DNA from: Tetrahymena elliotti 4EA
Taxonomy: Eukaryota > Ciliophora > Oligohymenophorea > Hymenostomatida > Tetrahymenidae
NCBI GenBank assembly: GCA_000231825.2
Contig: JH720351.1
Span: forward strand, 434,001-498,000
Direction of reading: 5' to 3'
Length of the DNA stretch: 64,000 bases
The position numbers and the translations under genes are program-made. The notes beneath the pieces are model-generated. The model ran no database searches. It saw nothing but the letters and a program-made list of their open reading frames with translations, and was not told the origin of the DNA. This document shows, piece by piece, positions 38,426 to 50,196 of this stretch (the first letter of the stretch is position 1; every line of letters begins with the position of its first letter).

Positions 38426-39547
38426 TCATTAAAAATACCAATTAAATAGCTGGCTAGAAGTTGTATAAAGTTCTTTGAATTTATATTAAATATCACAATT
38501 ATTTTTTGATTAAATCTCAAAATACTCTTTATCAACAACATTTCCAACATCTTATTGAAAAAACTTAAATAATAATTCTATGTTTAAACTTTGACAATTT
38601 GGGAACTTAACTAATCCTTTTTGTAAATAGTGAAATGAGAGTTGGGATTCTCGCAATTATTAATAATTATATGCTATTTTAGAGAATAAAGATGAATTGT
38701 AGCAGTTTATTTCGAAGACTTATTTTAAATATTTATTGCTCTCTTAGAAATTTTAAATTATGGAATAAGAATTAGCTATGTTATTCAATGTAGATATGCT
38801 TCTATTATTTTAGATTAAAGCTCTTTTACAATACTCTATGCATTATTAATTATTTTTTTATTTAGATCTGATGCTTTAACCTAAATTATTTAAGCATATA
38901 TAAGATTTTCTATTTAATTTTAATCCAAATTCTAATAGTTATTGAACCTATTCAGCTGTCCATACATTCATTTGCACGTAAGCTAATCTTCTTAACAAAT
39001 TATAATCAAGATACTCTGATTTCATTATTTATTATAAAACATCCTATTTTAATTAAAAACTTTAGTCTTCAGATAATATCTATAAATGATATATCTTTAT
39101 CCATATATTATTTGGAAATTTTGTGAGAAACTATTTGATGATGTTATTCAGAAATAGATCATTTAATCCTATTGTATCATAGTAAATAATATGTATAAAA
39201 TATATACGCCAGTAGTTCTAATCTAGTTAGTAGCATTCATTTATTAAATTTAGACAATCTTTTTTACTACCCAGATGGAATTCAAGCATAATAGAGACTA
39301 AATCTAACCTTGCATCAATTGAAAATCTGTCCTATTACAATATTTCTTTTGTCATTTTTAATGCCAATATGTAATTATTTTCATATTTATAATAGATTTA
39401 TGCTAAAATGGTTTATATCTAAATATCGTGAGGATTTTCCTGATACTATTTCTCAATCCTGCTAGTAAACACTTCCTACTATTCATTAAAAACTACAATT
39501 TATTTGTTAGCAAAAAAAACATGGATCTCTTTTAAATTAAATGACAT
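38426..39547 (-). CDS. TPR-like repeat protein, paralogue A of a tandem trio
   Basis: An uninterrupted frame of 374 codons, ATG at 39547 (MSFNLKEIHVFFANKQIVVF) to TGA at 38428-38426. The whole length is helical repeat sequence with TPR-like spacing, e.g. YICLNNLGQSIRSKQKNNQQ then CIEYCKRAL, and TLNNIANSYSIIQNFQESNK then YLKQVFE. A conserved core shared with B and C reads DARLDLVSIMLEFHLGSKKD, then CLNLINECYQLDQNYWRIYF. There is no signal peptide, TM segment or enzymatic motif. TPR arrays bind peptides or other helices; the partner is unknown. It is diverged from B and C but without stops, so it is probably a functional gene, not a pseudogene. Confidence 0.85.
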
Positions 39548-40092
39548 TTATTTATCTCTTTTTATTCTTTTTAAATAAATAAGCTCCTTATTTTTAATAT
39601 CAGAAATATTCTTAAACCTTGTAAAGCAAATCTTTCTTTTGAAAAATAAAATTTTGATAGAATCTATTTAATTTATTTTTTATAGTTCTAATATTAATAA
39701 ATAGCTATCTTTAGTTTTGATAAATTATAATTATTAATAAATAAGCAATTATAATAATGAAGATATTAAGATGGTGAATTGTTTTCACGACCAATCATGA
39801 ATATAATTTTATGAAATGAAATAAATATGTTAAAATGTATAAACTAAGAAGATATAAAAAATATATTTAGGATAGCTTTGAAATGTAGCTAATAAAAATA
39901 TTTACTGTCTACACTCTAAATTAAGGTATCTACCATATTAATGTTATTTCTCAAATAAGGTAATAATAAGGTGATAAATTTTAAAAATAATTATTTTTTC
40001 ATATCACCTTCACTTCGAGTCTACACAGTACATATAAAAGAAATAATAAGCTAATAAAAATATTTCTTTTAACAGCTCAATATGATAATTTA
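39548..40092. other. Spacer, no gene seen
   Basis: Between TPR gene A and the glycine-zipper protein gene, both minus. It should contain the promoter of A. No motif recognised. Confidence 0.6.
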
Positions 40093-41406
40093 TCAATTTA
40101 AATCTGAGAAAAGAAATATTTTCTCTCTTTTTTTAAGAGCCTTTTAGAATAGAGGTTTGATCTCCCTTCTTGCAAACATTCTCTTATTATTGCTCTGAAA
40201 CATGTTTTAAAGGAAATCATTATTTTATTATAAGATTGAATAGATTTGATCTAATACTTATTTGTATTCTTTTTCTTGAAGCCAATATTCTTGTTTTTAA
40301 AGATCTATTACTACTTCTTATAATATTTAGGCCATTTCTTCAAGGTCATCAAGAGTTATTTAATCAGCTATTGATTTTACAATAAATTAAGAAACTAAGC
40401 CTCCTATAATTCCTCCAATTATGCCTCCAATAGGACCTGCAATACAAGTTCCATATACAGCACCTGCAATACCACCTGATGCACTTCCAAGATTACTGAA
40501 GAAATTTTTAGCAAGCTACTTATTAGATATTTTTCCTTCTGTTACTTAGTAAACATCCCATATGGTTTATAAGGCTAAAATACCAACAGTAAAAACAGCT
40601 TATCCCTTAACTATTTTAGCAGTGTTTTGTTATGCAGCAGCACCATAAATTTTTTTTGCTCCTTCACCTCTCAAACTATTGGCAAATGACGCAAATTAGT
40701 CTTTATTTAGTACTTTTTTCAATAAATTTAGGGTAGACCTATGAGCAACCCCATTTAAGCTAGATCTGGCAAATTACTAAGAGAAAATATGAGAAACAAA
40801 GTTCATACCAAAAACTTTAGAAGCTGATTAAAAAGATTCAATTAAGCAATCTTCAATAGTGGCTCCATTCATCTTAGCCATCAAAAAAGTAAACACGAAA
40901 CTAATGCCAAAACTATTTTTAGCCATATGAATACCAGTTGCTGCATCATAAGTGAGACCTTCAACAGTACCATATTTAGCTATATTTTTAGCAACTTTAT
41001 AACTTACCAATCCTTTCCTTACTTAAACATCTTTGAGTCCTTTCTTTTAAAATAATCTAACCACTTCATCATATTATTCTGGAGGTACTTCTATTTATTA
41101 TCCTTCATATCTAAATTTACCTTCACTAAAGCAGTTCATAAATGTCGCTTAAGGAGTCTTACAATATTTAGTCTGAATGGAGATTCCATTTACTATTCTA
41201 TCAGGTCCATTTTTAAAATTTTCATTTAGCACAAGAGCCTTATCACCTTTCAAATTATCTAAAAAATTATTAGCTTACTCAGCTGCAAATCCATGACCTT
41301 ACTTTGCATTGAATTTCAAAGTATTATTAAAGTATACACCATCGTTCTCTAAGTTATAGGGTGGAATTTAAATTTGATTTTTTTAATTAATTTTTCTTCT
41401 TTCCAT
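40093..41406 (-). CDS. Glycine-zipper membrane protein of bacterial type (YeeR-like by memory)
   Basis: Intronless, 438 codons, ATG at 41406 to TGA at 40095-40093. Residues 10-130 are a soluble-looking conserved block: DGVYFNNTLKFNAKQGHGFA, AAEQANNFLDNLKGDKALVL, GPDRIVNGISIQTKYC, and GKFRYEGQQIEVPPEQYDEV. Then LVSYKVAKNIAKYGTVEGLT, followed by a hydrophobic segment around 160-180 (SFGISFVFTFLMA). Around 310-345 is a glycine zipper, GGIAGAVYGTCIAGPIGGII then GGIIGGLVSQFIV, of the kind that spans or perforates membranes. The tail is Gln/Lys-rich. Such proteins are, from memory, found in bacteria and some ciliates and often labelled YeeR-like; their function is unknown. No intron and less extreme AT than the spacer fit horizontal acquisition, which is inference. 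It sits between TPR paralogues A and B on the same strand. Confidence 0.8.
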
Positions 41407-41924
41407 TTTAAGACAATATTTGATACTTTCTTTTTATTTTTTAAATTAAAATAAGTTTTTATTTTTATTTAGATTACTAACTAAATCAGCCTTCTTTCCA
41501 TTTTTTAAATAAATTATCATATAAGAAGATGCTCTAATAAAATTCTTTTATTTATTAAAAATCAAAGTTATTTTCTAAAAGAATGTTCAGAATTGAATAA
41601 ATTTGTCTATATTTAAAATAAATCTTATAAGGTGGTAGACACATCAATTATTGATAAAATTTTTTTACTTTCTTCAATTTCATTTTTTTAATTGGAATAT
41701 TTTTATAGAATCATAAGATAAATTTGATTTATTGTGAATTATTAAAAATTAAATTAAGTTTTATTCTACTTTTTAGAAAACTAAGTCTGTTTGAAACAAG
41801 ATAAAAAAAATTCTTTGATATAAAACGCTCATATGACAGTTTAATTTATTATTTTTACATAAGAATAATCTTTTATCACTTTAAAATGTTTTAAATTAAA
41901 GTAGAAATTTTTTAAAGTAATTAG
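41407..41924. other. Spacer, no gene seen
   Basis: About 520 bases between the glycine-zipper gene and TPR gene B. AT-rich; presumably the promoter of the former and the 3' UTR of the latter. Confidence 0.6.
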
Positions 41925-43088
41925 TCATTCTTGATAAAGCTAAGAAATATCAAACTCAAATTGTTAGGTTTTAACTTTTTTTGGATAATTGTAGCATTTT
42001 AATGTTTGAATTTCAAAATCCTCATAATCACTTGGATCATCTTCAAAATATAGAGAAATTAATCTCTGACTTAAATTAATCATGAGCCTCTTATTTTTGA
42101 ATTATTTTAAAGCTTTTTATGAAAAATAGATTGCATTTTCTTTTTAAGATAGTGAGTAATAGTTTTTAATAAGTATTTCATAGAAGCTACTCTAATCTTT
42201 ATATAATTTTATTGATCTAAGAGCATATTAATTACTTTTATCAAATTAATTCATATTTTTATAGAGACTACAAATATTTTGGAGAAATATTAGAGATCTA
42301 TCATTTAAACTTTCACTAATTTTTAGATTGATTAAAGCCTTATATTTGTTATCATCTGTCCTATATAAATACCCAAGGTTCTCATAGGTTTAGAAAGATT
42401 TTGGATTAAGCCTTAAAGTTAATTCTTTTAGCTCTATTGATTCATTTGTTAACTTTAAATTACTAAAGATATAAGCTATTTTTCTAATTAATTCAAAATC
42501 CAAATCATTTGCTTTTATTAAATTTAAAAATTTTTAACTTTACTATTCATCAATATCATAATAATCTGTATAAATTTGAAAATAATTTATATAAAATTAT
42601 AAATTTTCATCATACTTTTCAAGATTTTATTTCAGTTTATTTAATAAAAATAAATCATGTAAAGACATTTACTCTTAAACTCTGATTTCCAAAATATGTA
42701 TGCGCCAATAATCTTAATCTAATAAAAAGCACTCTTTTATCAAATAAATGCATTAATCTAGTGTTCCAAGTTTAAACATTAACATAATCTATATAAGATC
42801 TAATCTTGCATCAATGTTATCCTAATTACACTGAAGAATTTTTTTGATAATTTTGAGTCCTTATTCATAATTATTATAAAATTTATATGTTATTTATTCT
42901 TTGATTAAAAGACTATGTATATCATTTTCATCTCTACATAATTTTAAATCAATCTCTTTTTCTACTTTTTGAATATTTTTTCTTTTAAATACAACTTATT
43001 GCTTATTTACAAAAAATATGAAATTATTTTCTCTCTCAATCTTTTATTTCAGAACTGTGTTTATTGTTTTAAAAATATCTACTTCCAT
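41925..43088 (-). CDS. TPR-like repeat protein, paralogue B of a tandem trio
   Basis: An open frame of 388 codons from ATG 43088 (MEVDIFKTINTVLKQKIERE) to TGA 41927-41925. Shared core: DARLDLIQIMLMFKLGTLDQ then CIYLIKECFLLDQDYWRIHI. TPR-like units include TYENLGYLYRTDDNKYKALI and FLQNICSLYKNMNQFDKSNQ followed by YALRSIKL. The frame stays open upstream of this ATG to about 43248, reading KDIRNQQFQQKYHQIRLTEK then ATQQGLIKY, behind an AAAAG acceptor-like site. An additional 5' exon is therefore possible and the start is uncertain. No TM segment or catalytic motif. It is closest in layout to C, and a local duplication best explains the pair. Confidence 0.82.
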
Positions 43089-44009
43089 GTATTTTATTAA
43101 TCCTTATTAAGTTGCTTTTTCTGTTAATCTAATCTGATGATACTTTTACTAAAATTACTAATTTCTGATATCTTTTATATCTTTATTACTTTCAATAAAA
43201 TTATGATCAAAATATTGATGATGTTTTAAGGATTATATTTTGCTGAATCTTTTAAATCAAGCATATTGCTTCTTGTAAATTTTATTTCATCTTAAATTTC
43301 CAAATTTAAGAAAATTCAAAACACAAAAAATATTATTTTTTTATGTTAATGAATCAAAGATGAGATAAAAAGAAAAATTCTAGTTAAATTTTATTCTTTT
43401 TTACAAACACACAAACTTTTAAATTGTCAAAATTTGAAAATGTGATAAAAATAAATATTATTTAAATTATTGTATTATTTTTAGTTCCAACTATTATTTT
43501 TCCCCCTTAAATTATGAGCTAAACCTTTAATAATAACTTGTTTTACATGTTGTTAAGGCTATTATATATAGCAGAATCCTAGGATTCATCCTATATGTAT
43601 ATATATATATTTTTTTTACATTTTTAAATTTGTAAACATATTTTTTACATCAATCTCATTTTGAAAAGAATTGTTTTCTTCTGATTCATTTGATTCCTTG
43701 TGTTTTAAATTTGAGGGGATTTATGTAGTTTAATAATTATTGTTAATAAAAAAAGATTAAATCACTGAATTAATTGAATTTGATTTTATTAGAATAATTA
43801 AAAAGTTTTCACAATTTTAGTTTAATCTAAGATTTTTAAATTATTTTCAAAAATAATTAACAATAAAGACTATTAGTGTGTTTTAATTTAATTTTTTAAT
43901 CCTCTTAAAAAGACACAACAAAAATTGAACAAAATATAAATGAATATAGATAATTTTTATTTTTAAATAATTTAATATTTACAAATTTAGACCCATAAAA
44001 ATGATGAGT
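43089..44009. other. Spacer with possible 5' extension of gene B
   Basis: The left part (43089-43248) continues the gene B frame without a TGA and may be coding. The rest is A/T spacer with a perfect 14-base palindrome at 43574-43587 and a TA tract at 43592-43610. Confidence 0.5.
43574..43610. repeat. 14-base palindrome followed by a TA repeat
   Basis: GAATCCTAGGATTC at 43574-43587 is a perfect inverted repeat without a loop, immediately followed by a TA-dinucleotide tract to 43610. It lies between TPR genes B and C. It could extrude or bind a dimeric protein, but chance cannot be excluded. Confidence 0.7.
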
Positions 44010-45143
44010 TCAATCATCGTCATAAAGCTCATTACAAGTTAATTAAAATTCTTTATATTCTTCTTCATCTTCTATCTTTTCTATACTAAAGTTGAGACAC
44101 TTTAAACTATAAAATTCTTATTGCTCATAATCTTGGATTTCGTTACTGAATTATCTTCTGTTTATTTTTTATTATAAATAATTGCTTTGATAATCATTTT
44201 AGAATTTTTGAACACTTTTTTAAGAGTAGTATTTTGCTAATTCTATGTTTTGTATATCATAATAATCAAACACTAGTTAATGGTAAGTGGAGGGATTACA
44301 TTTTAATTGTAAAGCTTTTTTTAAGCATTTAATACATTCTTGCTGCTTATCTAGAGACTTAAAAGTAGCAGCTAAGTTAGTAAAAGTAAAGGTATACCTA
44401 GGATTTAATTTTAAAGAGATTAAGCAGTATTCTAAGCATATATAATTATTATTATTGATGATTCTTTCTAAATAACCTAATTCATTATATGCTATGTATG
44501 AATTTTAATTAAATTTAATAGCTTGTTATATGTATTAAATAGCTTCTTTTCCCTTTTTTAAACTTCCATAAGCATAAGAGATTCTTCTGAGTAAATCAAA
44601 ATCTAACTCTTTGCTATCTTTATATAAATTGAGCAAATTTTGCACTTATTCACTTTTTTCGGTTTACTCTGCTAATATTTATGCATTATAAATTAGAAAG
44701 TATTTATTTTATGGGTAAAGCTTTATGCATCTGTTAACTTCTCTAGTAATTTATTCATCATTATTTCCAATATTATCCATGATTCTTATTTTTGTAAAAT
44801 AAATACGCCAATAGGAGGAATCGATTTATATACACTCTTCTAGCAATTAAAAACAATCTTCGTAGGAGCTGAGTTTAAAATCTATAATAATTTGTATCAA
44901 ATCTAAGCGAACATCTATGCAATCAGCCTTGATTTAAAGAGCTTATTTAATAATTTTAATAGCTGCAGTATAATCTAGAGAGTATTTAAAGAGTATTTGA
45001 TCAAATATAGTTAGATGTTCAATATCATTTTGATTTAACAAAAGAGCATTTTTCACTTCATCCTCTATTTCTTTTAATGGCTTATGATAAATTCTAATTT
45101 ATTTGTTAACATAAAATATGTAAGTGTAATTTTCAATATTCAT
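44010..45143 (-). CDS. TPR-like repeat protein, paralogue C of a tandem trio
   Basis: An uninterrupted frame of 378 codons, ATG at 45143 (MNIENYTYIFYVNKQIRIYH) to TGA at 44012-44010. Shared core: DVRLDLIQIIIDFKLSSYED then CFQLLEECIQIDSSYWRIYF. The most canonical TPRs of the trio are AYNELGYLERIINNNNYICL, TFTNLAATFKSLDKQQECIK then CLKKAL, and LRRISYAYGSLKKGKEAIQY. The C terminus is acidic (EKIEDEEEYKEF, ELYDDD). The shared start VNKQ-hydrophobic-V/I-F/Y found in all three suggests they derive from one ancestral ORF by tandem duplication. Cytosolic by lack of any targeting sequence. Binding partner unknown. Confidence 0.85.
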
Positions 45144-45375
45144 TAAATATTAATCTATAGATAAATTTGTAAAATAAATAATATAAACTACATGTATTAA
45201 TTACAATTTTAATTAATTTACAATTTTATTTTTGATTCAAAAATGAAAATATTTTTCAACATAATTTCTCGAATTTGCTTTTAAACAAATTAAATGAAAT
45301 TGTTTTTTTATCTTAAAAAATTTTTTTTTTTTTTAAAATAAAAATTTGTAAATTATTTTATACAAAATAGATCAA

Positions 45376-47040
45376 TCACGAAAAATACACTTCATTTACA
45401 TTTTGAATATTCTTTTTTTTAGTTACTAAAAATGGTATTTATTTAGAAGGAGTGTATTAAATCAGAGCTACTAGCTTTAATTTATAACTAGGATCAAGCT
45501 AAAATGAAAAAAATTCATTTAGGGTGATATAAAGCATTTTCATTACAGGTAAAGCTAATTTATCTCCAATACATTTGTGAGAGCCATATGAAAAAGGCAT
45601 GAATATTTTTTTCTCTTTCTATTTTAAATTTTCATCAAACCACCTTTCAGGATAGAACTTAAAAGGGTTTTCGTAATGCTGAGGATCAAAGTTAAGTTCT
45701 TGAATCGCCAAAGACACAATTGTTCCTTCTTCTAAATAAACTTTATCATTCATAAAAGAATGTCTCTCCATGACAACTTTTGGTAATATAGTAGTTGTTG
45801 GTCCATAATGTCTAAGAGTTTCTTTAAAAACAGCTTCTAAATAGTGTAAATTTGAAATGTTTTAAATAGAATAATCTCCATTCAAATTATCTATTTCTTC
45901 ATCTATCTTCTTTTTATATTCTGGATAAATACATAAATAGTAAAACAACATTTATAATGTATGAGCCATTGTATCTCTTCCAGCAAAGAAAAATATGATA
46001 ATATCTTAGCATATTTAATCAAGAAAATCTTTGTTCCATTAAACTTCTTTGCTGTTTAGTAAAAACCTAATTTTTATATTAAAAATATTTTCAATTTTAA
46101 ATCATAAAATATATTCTGCTTTAGATATGTACCATGTTATATTATTCTAGGGCTTGCTTTAGTAATCAGGGTCACTTTTTATCTGATCAGATGTAAGGTA
46201 CAGATATTCAAGAAGAATCTCTTTCAAAGGATCAAGGCAGTGAATAATGTGTTATGGCTATAATAGTAGAATGGCTGAACGAGCACTATTATATGCTGCT
46301 TTTAATCTGGATTGCAAATCATATTAGCTCGCAACATTTCCAAAGAAAAGATGAAGAGCCCATTCACCTAAGATATCTTCAAAATAAGATATTAGCTAGA
46401 CAGGTTAATCTGCCTTCATATCTATTTAATGAGATGTTTTTATAGAGATTTCTCTCACTAATTTTACAAGTGGATGATATTAATAAAAATGAAACATCTA
46501 TCCATACACTTTACGCTTCATCCTCCAAATATCAGAAAGATTAAACAATAAGCTATCCCCAAGAATCCTTGCTACATATGAAAGTGTAATATCTCTTTCA
46601 TAATACTTCTCTTTTTCTACCATAAACTCATGAATCAAATCAGCATCACAAATTCCAATATAGTTATAAGGTACTTTCTAAGTGCTATCAGAATAACATA
46701 TAAAACCTTTTGCTTTAGGATATTAAGTTTTAAATTTTTTAACACTGTCGAGTTCATCATCATGTTTAAATAAGTCTGCTTCTTAGCAAGGGCGATATGT
46801 TTTAAGCCTAACAAATCCATTACTTTCTAATGATTTCATCATTTCTTCATGTGTTTAAATTTATTTAGGATTATTTTTCTATTCAATTGATGTCTAAGAA
46901 GCTTTACTTCTCTTCCTCCTTCGAATAAAAAATGAAATTATTGCAAGTGTAAGCACTATAACCACTAAAGTAAAGATGCCCTAGTTTAGAAATTTATCTT
47001 TTTTAGAAAAATTGATAATTTTGTCTAAATCTATCTTCAT
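45376..47040 (-). CDS. Cytochrome P450 monooxygenase
   Basis: Two exons, 47040-46133 and 46066-45376, split in a Trp codon, give 532 aa. Residues about 19-40 are an N-terminal TM anchor (GIFTLVVIVLTLAIISFFI) followed by RRRKR, so the protein is ER-anchored with the catalytic domain in the cytosol. P450 hallmarks in order: I-helix FFAGRDTMAH (residues 329-338, oxygen-activating acid/Thr pair D334-T335), K-helix ExxR in KETLR (385-388), PERF-type FYPERW, and the heme loop FSYGSHKCIGDKLA with the axial Cys near residue 460. The C-helix WRMKRK is also present. All essential residues are intact, so it should be active given a P450 reductase. The substrate cannot be inferred. Length is normal for a eukaryotic microsomal P450. 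The stop TGA lies at 45378-45376. Confidence 0.92.
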
Positions 47041-47803
47041 TTTTTAATGATTAAATATTCTTTTTTTTGATTAATTATCAAAATTATGATTGAAATTCCC
47101 AACAAAATATTATTCAAATTCTGCATTAAACAAAAGATTTTGAACGAATTATTAAAGAAAATATTATTTGTTAGAATTAATCCAAATGATCTCAAAATAA
47201 TTTTTTATTTAAATACAACTTTAATGCAGAAATAGCAAAAAAGATTAAAGTATTTTTTATTATTTATTTTAAAATACTATTATTAATTTATTCTGCTTTA
47301 AAAATTTTGTGTAAAAGTATTTTTAAACAAGTAAGCATCTAATTACAATTAAGGTTTAAATTTCGAACATAATTTATAATTCTGTTAGCACTAAAGAAAG
47401 AAATTTAATGTGTAGATCAGAGAAGTAAATATAAAAATTATTTGTTTCATAAAGAGTGTTATTACTCAATTTGAAGTTATCTTTTTTTAGTTTTTTAAAT
47501 ATTCCAAAAAAATATTTTTTTATTAATAAGTCTTCAAAAAATAAATAGTTAATAATAAATAAAAATACTTTTAGAATTTCAAACTTATTAAATATTATTC
47601 AAATGCAAATTTAAAAAAATTTTGAAGAAGCCTTAATAATATTTGCTATTAACAAATATACTTTAAAATTTATTAAAACAACATTTAAAAATACTGCAAA
47701 AAAATGGTTAAAATTAAATATAAAATACCATTTAACTATTTTAACTCTTTGAATTAATTTTTATGATTTTTTAGATAGATTTTTAAAATCTTAAGATGAA
47801 AAA
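47041..47803. other. Spacer, no gene seen
   Basis: It lies between EFSec and the P450, both minus. AT-rich with no recognised motif; it should hold the P450 promoter and the EFSec 3' UTR. Confidence 0.6.
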
Positions 47804-49807
47804 TCATTTGTTGAAAAGAATTTTATTATATTTTAGAGTAACTGTTTGTCCAACTAATTTTTCTTCTGTTAGGACATCATCTTGGTTTTGTTTCTACTCC
47901 TCTCCATTTTCATGTATTTAAATTGTTTGATGTAAAACACCATTAGGGAAAACGGCTTTTACTTTACCACTTTTTCCGAAAGCACCTTAAATTTTTCCTA
48001 AATTTTTAGTGAGAGGTATTTCAACTGCTTTATTAACGAAGACTTCAATTTTAGTTTCTTTTTTAAACATATCTTTAATAATTACTGAGTAGTTATCACT
48101 AACTTTTTCAATTACACCTTGTCTAAGTTTTTCTCTAAATATCTTTAACTTTTTGTTTTTTAAATCTTCTGATGTTAATTATGTTATCAAATTACCATAG
48201 AAACCTATTCTGCAAATATTAGCAGTAATATCAGTATCAAATTTAGAGCAAATAAAAAGAGTTCCATTTGATGCACAAACAGGCTTTTCAAATTCTAATA
48301 GAGCAAATAAACACTCATTAGGCTTTTTATCTTTAATATAATCATCATAATTCTCAACATATTCATATTCTTTATTAAAATCAAAGTTGAAAGTATCTTT
48401 TTTATTCTTGTCAGTTTAGAAATTTATATTCTATTTTGTACTTTCTAAAATCTAAAGTTCTTCTTGAGTAATCTAAACTCTAAATAATTTTATAGAAGCC
48501 ATTAAAGTTTAATGACCCGTTGTCACATGAAACTTTCCTTTAGAAGAAATTGGATATTTGAAATAGTTGACTTTATTCACCTTTTTATAACAAAATGATA
48601 AAATTTTTTAATACATTTTTAATTAAAAAAAAATATATTTTACTGGAATAATTGCATATGAAATGAATTGAATGATGCCAGGAGTGCAGGCAATACCTCT
48701 TTCAATCAAATTATGATCTAACTAAGTGAATAAAATACCTGCTCTATCTCCCTAAATAATGCTTTCAACAGGTTTTTTAAACATTTAAATTTGCTTGGAT
48801 TTTTTAACTTCTTTTATAAGTGGGAATTCTACTTCATCTCCTGCTTTATGCTAACCCTAAATAACTGTACCAGTCACTACACTACCTTTTCCTTTAATGG
48901 GAAAGCAATGATCAATAAGGAAAAAGAAAGGTCCATCTTTTTACCTTTAAGGAACTTCAACCTCAGAAAGTAAGCAGTCTATTAAATTTTCAATATTTAA
49001 TGATTAGCCATCTATTGCACTTTATGATGCAGCAATAGGAATCATGGGAACACTTGCTCCGAATTTTGTCTTTGAAAAAACTTTCCTTAATTACTCCATT
49101 TTCTTACTGATTGTTTCAGCTCTTTTATCTTCTGGAATCATGTCAATTTTATTCAATACAACAACCATTTTCTACATTAATAACTCTCCTATTATATTTA
49201 GTATTTAAAAAATTTTAATCTGATATTTTAAACATTATATTTTAATATTAATTGGTTAACAGGAAAAGTGATCCTTCTTCAAAAGATTTATTTTAAATCA
49301 AAATTAGCAAAATAGAAGTAGGATTTCTTACCAATTACTAAGCATTCAGCTGTCTAAGTTTAAATTCCCTTATTTATATCAATAACGAGAAACATAATAT
49401 CAATAATTGAAGCACCTCCAATAATTGTTTTGATTAGAGATGCATGACCAGGGCAATCAACTAAAGTAAATTATAAATAATCTAATTTCAATTATTCTTT
49501 TAATCTTTCAGGCATCTTCGTAAAGAAAGCAGAAAATCCTAAATCAAGAGTAATTCCTCTTTCTTAACTTTATGGGTTTTTATCCATAGATGCTGTTGAA
49601 GTAACTATACTCAATGCCTTTGATAAACTAGTTTTACCACTATCAATATGTCCAAGGACACCTTTTTTATAAAATCAAAATTGTAATCCAAACGTGCAAC
49701 AAAATAACTTTACCTATGTTGATATTATATGCTGTTTTAGGAGTGATGTTTTTTAATTCATCCGATGTGAAACTATATTTTCCGGTTTAACTTACTGAAT
49801 CGACCAT
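47804..49807 (-). CDS. EEFSEC: Selenocysteine-specific elongation factor EFSec/SelB
   Basis: Four exons, 49807-49714, 49661-49332, 49188-48644 and 48580-47804, encode 581 aa. G1 is GVLGHIDSGKTSLSKALS (residues 32-49), the switch region is QSQERGITLDLGFSAFF, G3 is VDCPGHASLIKTIIGGASII, and G4 is VVVLNKIDMIPEDKR. The GHIDSGKT plus ITLDLGFS combination separates EFSec from EF1A and eRF3. Domain II carries FPIKGKGSVVTGTVIQG, domain III KGKFHVTTGHQTLMASIKLF, and domain IV, which recruits the SECIS machinery, closes the protein (GAFGKSGKVKAVFPNGV, LVGQTVTLKYNKILF). It delivers Sec-tRNA to UGA. In this genome UGA is the only stop, so EFSec competes with termination at every use. The intron at 49331-49189 was placed because it restores VIGELLMQKMVVVLNKID. 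Confidence 0.93.
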
Positions 49808-50196
49808 TTCTCCTTTATATTGAGATACTAAATTTTGTTGTTTCTAGATTTTTTATAGAATCACAAATTTTTTAATATTATATAATTATCAAGTATTGTT
49901 GAATCCAGCCTTACGTTTATAAATCTAATTTTTTTTTACTAAATGAGTAAGATTTTTTCTTTCTGTATCTTTTATGAAAATTCCGCAAAATTGTAAACAA
50001 TTGATTTTTTTATGATATTAAAAAAGCTTCTATTAAAATTCTACTCATAATTTATTTTTCTTTATTAAGTATTTTAAACAAACATTTTTCACATAAAATT
50101 TATTTAATCTTTAATTAAAAAAATGTTTAATTTTAATATAAAAAATAATTATAAATCTTTAAAAATAATTGTGTATAAAATAGAAAATTTGTTTAT
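49808..50196. other. Spacer, no gene seen
   Basis: A short A/T-rich spacer holding the EFSec promoter and the 3' UTR of the next minus-strand gene. Confidence 0.6.

Noticed and set aside
38426..39547. TPR copy A as a pseudogene
   Set aside because: A full 374-codon frame without TGA and with conserved core motifs; divergence alone does not show decay.
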